A program made the translations under genes and the position numbers. Shown here piece after piece: positions 6,056 to 8,276 of a DNA stretch of 8,276 nt (its first letter is position 1; each line of letters starts with the position of its first letter). This DNA comes from SHZI01 sp964384525 (lineage in GTDB: Bacteria; Pseudomonadota; Gammaproteobacteria; Steroidobacterales; GCA-2729495), in assembly GCA_964384525.1 (NCBI GenBank), contig CAYLKO010000077.1:1-8276 (forward strand), read 5' to 3'. Below the pieces are notes generated by a model. It was not told the origin of the DNA and did no database searches. It was given only the letters and a program-made list of their open reading frames with translations.

Positions 6056-7018
6056 TCAGAGCACGCTGCCCCGCCAGTGCCCCACCGCCACGTACCAGCA
6101 AAAACCAACTACCGCCACCGTGCCGAGCCCGGCGAGCTGCTGCACGGATCGGGACGCGAGCCAGGGCGGTCGCAGCGCCTCGAACAAGGCGCCGGCAAAC
6201 AAGCCGGCGGCGAAGCCGGTGAGGTGGGCCACGGCATCCGTGCGGGCGTCGCCGGTGCCCAGATAGGCCAGCAACATGATGGCGACGATCAATGGCGCGA
6301 ACCGTCGGGCCCAGCGCGTGGGCGCCTGCACATGCCGTCGCGACTCGGCGCGCCACATCAGGGCGCCTGCCAGTCCCAGCGCCGCGAACACCGCAGTTGA
6401 CGCGCCAATGGCCCGATGGGTGGCCGGCAGCAAGGCGAGATCCAGGGCATTGCCGACACCCGCGGCGAGCAGGATCGTGGCCCAGCCCACGCCGGCGCCG
6501 AGATACTGGCTGACCAGCGCACCAAACACCGCCCCGAAAAACAGATTGGCCACCAGATGTCCCACGTCGCCGTGCAAGGTAAGCGCCGTGATCACGCGCC
6601 ACCAGTCGCCACTGCGCACAGCCACGCCGTCGAGGCCACCGGCCGTCAGCCAGTCCACCCCCAGGGCGGCCCAGCCCTGGCAGACAAACACCACGATCAG
6701 GACCACGAGATAGGCCAGCGTGCCGACGGCACCCTGGTTGGGCAGGCTGTTTTCCACCGTGTAAGGCGCCACCTGGCCACCGGCCGATGCGCCGTCCGGA
6801 CGGTGCCGCCGGTTCTCGGCTGCATACAGCCGCAATTGCTCGCGGGCGCGATCGGCAAACTCGCCCGGCACCAGCAGCAGGGCGCCATGGTAGGGACCAT
6901 CGGCAATCAGGTTGGGGATGTCGACCGCGTCGAGCACCAGCGCCTGCTCCTGGCACAACTGCCGTTGCCGCGCTTCAAAGACAATCGTCCAGTCAGCGCC
7001 CGGGTCGCTCACCGACAT
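6056..7018 (-). CDS. rhomboid-family intramembrane serine protease
   Basis: The 320-residue inner-membrane protease cleaves substrates within transmembrane helices. Catalytic Ser207 lies in AIGASTAVFAALG and His265 in AHLTGFAAG. The family HxxxN element is HLVAN (His154, Asn158), preceded by the WWR..TALTLHGDVGHL block. Hydrophobic segments lie near 100-118, 150-172, 176-198, 205-222, 241-254, 262-280 and 297-313. Roughly the first 90 residues are a soluble domain (ALVLDAVDIPNLI, LLLVPGEFADRAREQL, YAAEN) resembling the small DUF2007-like domain found ahead of some bacterial rhomboids. The ATG shares one base with the stop codon of the upstream chaperone gene, so the two are almost certainly co-transcribed. 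The longer frame extending to 7327 is overlap only. Natural substrates are unknown. Confidence 0.92.
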   Translation of the reverse strand: MSVSDPGADWTIVFEARQRQLCQEQALVLDAVDIPNLIADGPYHGALLLVPGEFADRAREQLRLYAAENRRHRPDGASAGGQVAPYTVENSLPNQGAVGTLAYLVVLIVVFVCQGWAALGVDWLTAGGLDGVAVRSGDWWRVITALTLHGDVGHLVANLFFGAVFGALVSQYLGAGVGWATILLAAGVGNALDLALLPATHRAIGASTAVFAALGLAGALMWRAESRRHVQAPTRWARRFAPLIVAIMLLAYLGTGDARTDAVAHLTGFAAGLFAGALFEALRPPWLASRSVQQLAGLGTVAVVGFCWYVAVGHWRGSVL

Positions 7019-7764
7019 CAGGCCGGCGGCGGGCTGCGGTCCTGATCCACCGCCGGGTCCGGCAGGGCAATGCTGCCCGTCTGCCAGGCCAGATCTGCGG
7101 CGATGAACGCCATGATGCCGGACACGACCCGGGCATACAGCGAACCGGCGGCGATCCGGTCCACGCTGGCCACGAGCTGCGGCACCCAGCGCGCGAGGTG
7201 GCGTTCGGTGAAATCGGCCTGGGCCAGCTGGAACGACACGGCATCGGCGGCGCTGCCGGCCTGCGCCTCGTGAAAACACAGGTAGTGCATGAATTCGAGC
7301 TGCACGGACAGATGATCCGGCTGCCACGCGAATTTTTCATCGAGCACATACCCGAAGTAGTCGTAGAAGCGGATCACCTCCTCGCGGGTCCCCGCCCGCT
7401 GCCCGGTTTGCAGATCCTCGCGGATCGGTGCGGGCGGACCCTGGCTGCCCACTTCGAAGAGGCCGCTGTATTCAACCTGCAGTCGCGTGAGCTCAGCCGC
7501 CGCAACTTCCGCCATCAGCAACTCGAGCGTGTCCGCCTGGGCGATGGCGTCGCCCAGGTGTTTGCGCCCGCGGAGTGCCGGCCGCGGATCCACATCGTGT
7601 GGCGATGCCACCAGCTCCGAGCACGCGGCGTAACAGAGGCAGCGCAACGTGGCTGTTTCCCCGGCCGTGAGTTCGGCGATCCCGCGGTGCCGGATGCTTC
7701 GCCCGCGCAAGGGATTGCCGGTGGCCGGATGGGTGATCGAAAGTACCTGATTGATATTTGTCAT
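7018..7764 (-). CDS. TorD/NarJ-like chaperone of a type II DMSO-reductase-family molybdoenzyme
   Basis: This is a cytoplasmic chaperone that would bind a molybdoenzyme catalytic subunit during cofactor insertion and before Tat export. The 248-residue all-helical protein carries the family's central blocks: LQVEYSGLFEVGSQGPPAPIRED (about 95-117), EEVIRFYDYFGYVLDE (128-143), the signature PDHLSVQLEFMHYLCFHEAQA (149-169) and DFTERHLARWVPQL (184-197). These match the chaperones accompanying enzymes such as dimethylsulfide, ethylbenzene or selenate/chlorate dehydrogenases and reductases. ATG 7764 is preceded on the - strand by AGGGG (7772-7776) at 7 nt. The frame remains open to 8271, but that part lacks family similarity and overlaps moeA. 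The partner enzyme is not in the window. Confidence 0.88.
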   Translation of the reverse strand: MTNINQVLSITHPATGNPLRGRSIRHRGIAELTAGETATLRCLCYAACSELVASPHDVDPRPALRGRKHLGDAIAQADTLELLMAEVAAAELTRLQVEYSGLFEVGSQGPPAPIREDLQTGQRAGTREEVIRFYDYFGYVLDEKFAWQPDHLSVQLEFMHYLCFHEAQAGSAADAVSFQLAQADFTERHLARWVPQLVASVDRIAAGSLYARVVSGIMAFIAADLAWQTGSIALPDPAVDQDRSPPPA

Positions 7765-7848
7765 GCGCCTGCCCCTGATGCCCGGGCCAGCGTTTGTGGT
7801 TACAGTGCGCGCCCATCGTTTGTGCCTTTGGTCTGTCAAGATACCCGG
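7765..7848. promoter_or_regulatory. divergent intergenic region, chaperone / moeA
   Basis: This 84-bp gap separates the chaperone and moeA start codons and should hold both promoters. AGGGG on the - strand (7772-7776) is the chaperone ribosome binding site. No convincing -10/-35 pair was seen in either direction, and moeA has only a weak purine stretch (AAGA at 7838-7841) before its ATG. Confidence 0.4.
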
Positions 7849-8276
7849 ATGATCAGCTACGCGGAAGCTTTGCAGCGACTCCTGGCCACCGCAAAGGCGG
7901 GCCGGGAGTCCCGATCCACCCGGGCACCGCGGATCGTTGCGCTGGCCGATGCGGCCGGCTGCATCAGCAGCGCACCGGTCAGCTCGCGCCTGAACGTGCC
8001 GGGCTTCGCCACCTCCGCCCTCGACGGTTATGTACAGCGCGCCAGTACGACGGCCGCCGCCTCGGCCGCGACGCCGCTCGCCTTCACCGTGGATGGTTGC
8101 ATTGCCGCCGGCGCGGCCGCGCCGGTCGCGGAGCCGCACGCAGTCTTTGAAATCTATACCGGCGCGCCGGTGCCCGCGGGCCTCGAAGCCGTCGTGCCGC
8201 TGGAAGAGGTCCGCGTGACGCCCGCCTCCCCCGCGCCCACCGCGGGCAGCGCTCATGCCCCCACGCTGCACCTCGG
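7849..8276 (+). CDS. moeA: molybdopterin molybdotransferase MoeA, 5' part (cut by window edge)
   Basis: MoeA inserts molybdate into adenylylated molybdopterin in the cytoplasm, the last common step of Mo cofactor synthesis. Only the first 142 residues are present; the frame is open to the edge. Recognisable blocks are ISYAEALQRLLA at the start, LADAAGCISSAPVSSRLNVPGF (32-53), SALDGYV (56-62, canonical SAMDGYA) and YTGAPVPAG..AVVPLEEV (103-121). The Asp of SALDGY is residue 59, the number of the conserved active-site Asp in E. coli MoeA. ATG 7849 is the chosen start; TTG at 7828 is in frame and seven codons longer. The protein is unusually Ala-rich between residues 66 and 93. It is divergent from a molybdoenzyme chaperone, so the role fits the neighbourhood. 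The substrate-binding and C-terminal domains are outside the window. Confidence 0.9.
   Translation, partial: MISYAEALQRLLATAKAGRESRSTRAPRIVALADAAGCISSAPVSSRLNVPGFATSALDGYVQRASTTAAASAATPLAFTVDGCIAAGAAAPVAEPHAVFEIYTGAPVPAGLEAVVPLEEVRVTPASPAPTAGSAHAPTLHL

Noticed and set aside
7751..7764. FNR/CRP-like box TTGAT-ATTT-GTCAT over the chaperone start codon
   Set aside because: Only one half-site is perfect and the other matches at three of five positions. It overlaps the first codons of the chaperone, which are AT-rich anyway, so chance is a good explanation.

Overview
The window is GC-rich, densely packed bacterial DNA. Gene order, protein families and a dispersed-type intergenic palindrome suggest a proteobacterium, most likely a gammaproteobacterium near Xanthomonadales or Steroidobacter-like lineages. 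This placement is inference from style and was not tested. The window holds nine protein genes, one of which runs off the right edge, plus one complex palindromic repeat.

Left part (1-2114, + strand): two overlapping ATPase subunits of an oligopeptide/dipeptide-type ABC importer (DppD-like and DppF-like). Their permease and binding-protein genes are not in the window and probably lie to the left. A HutC-type GntR regulator (2104-2919, - strand) converges on them with an 11-bp tail-to-tail overlap.

Middle part (2923-5757): a 74-bp region with a small palindrome separates gntR from a divergent cluster. The cluster contains a nitrilase/aliphatic-amidase-family protein, a TetR-type regulator and an aldo/keto reductase. 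The amidase-like protein keeps the Glu and Lys of the catalytic triad but appears to have Ser (residue 208) in place of the nucleophilic Cys. The TetR gene has no ATG, GTG or TTG early enough to encode its complete first helix; a CTG at 4073, 8 nt after an AGGAG, is the best start. These genes look like a small import-and-metabolism locus with two regulators. The substrate cannot be read from the sequence.

5749-6018: a 270-bp palindromic repeat lies between the convergent aldo/keto reductase and rhomboid genes. It consists of two inverted hairpin units plus a truncated third. Loops and flanks are identical between the two full units, while the stems differ in sequence yet stay self-complementary. 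The left end contains the stop codon of the aldo/keto reductase.

Right part (6056-8276): on the - strand, a TorD/NarJ-like chaperone of the type found with type II DMSO-reductase-family molybdoenzymes overlaps a rhomboid protease gene by one base. Divergent to them is the 5' part of a moeA gene (molybdopterin molybdotransferase), which is cut by the window edge. This part is about making or maturing a molybdenum enzyme whose structural genes are not in view.
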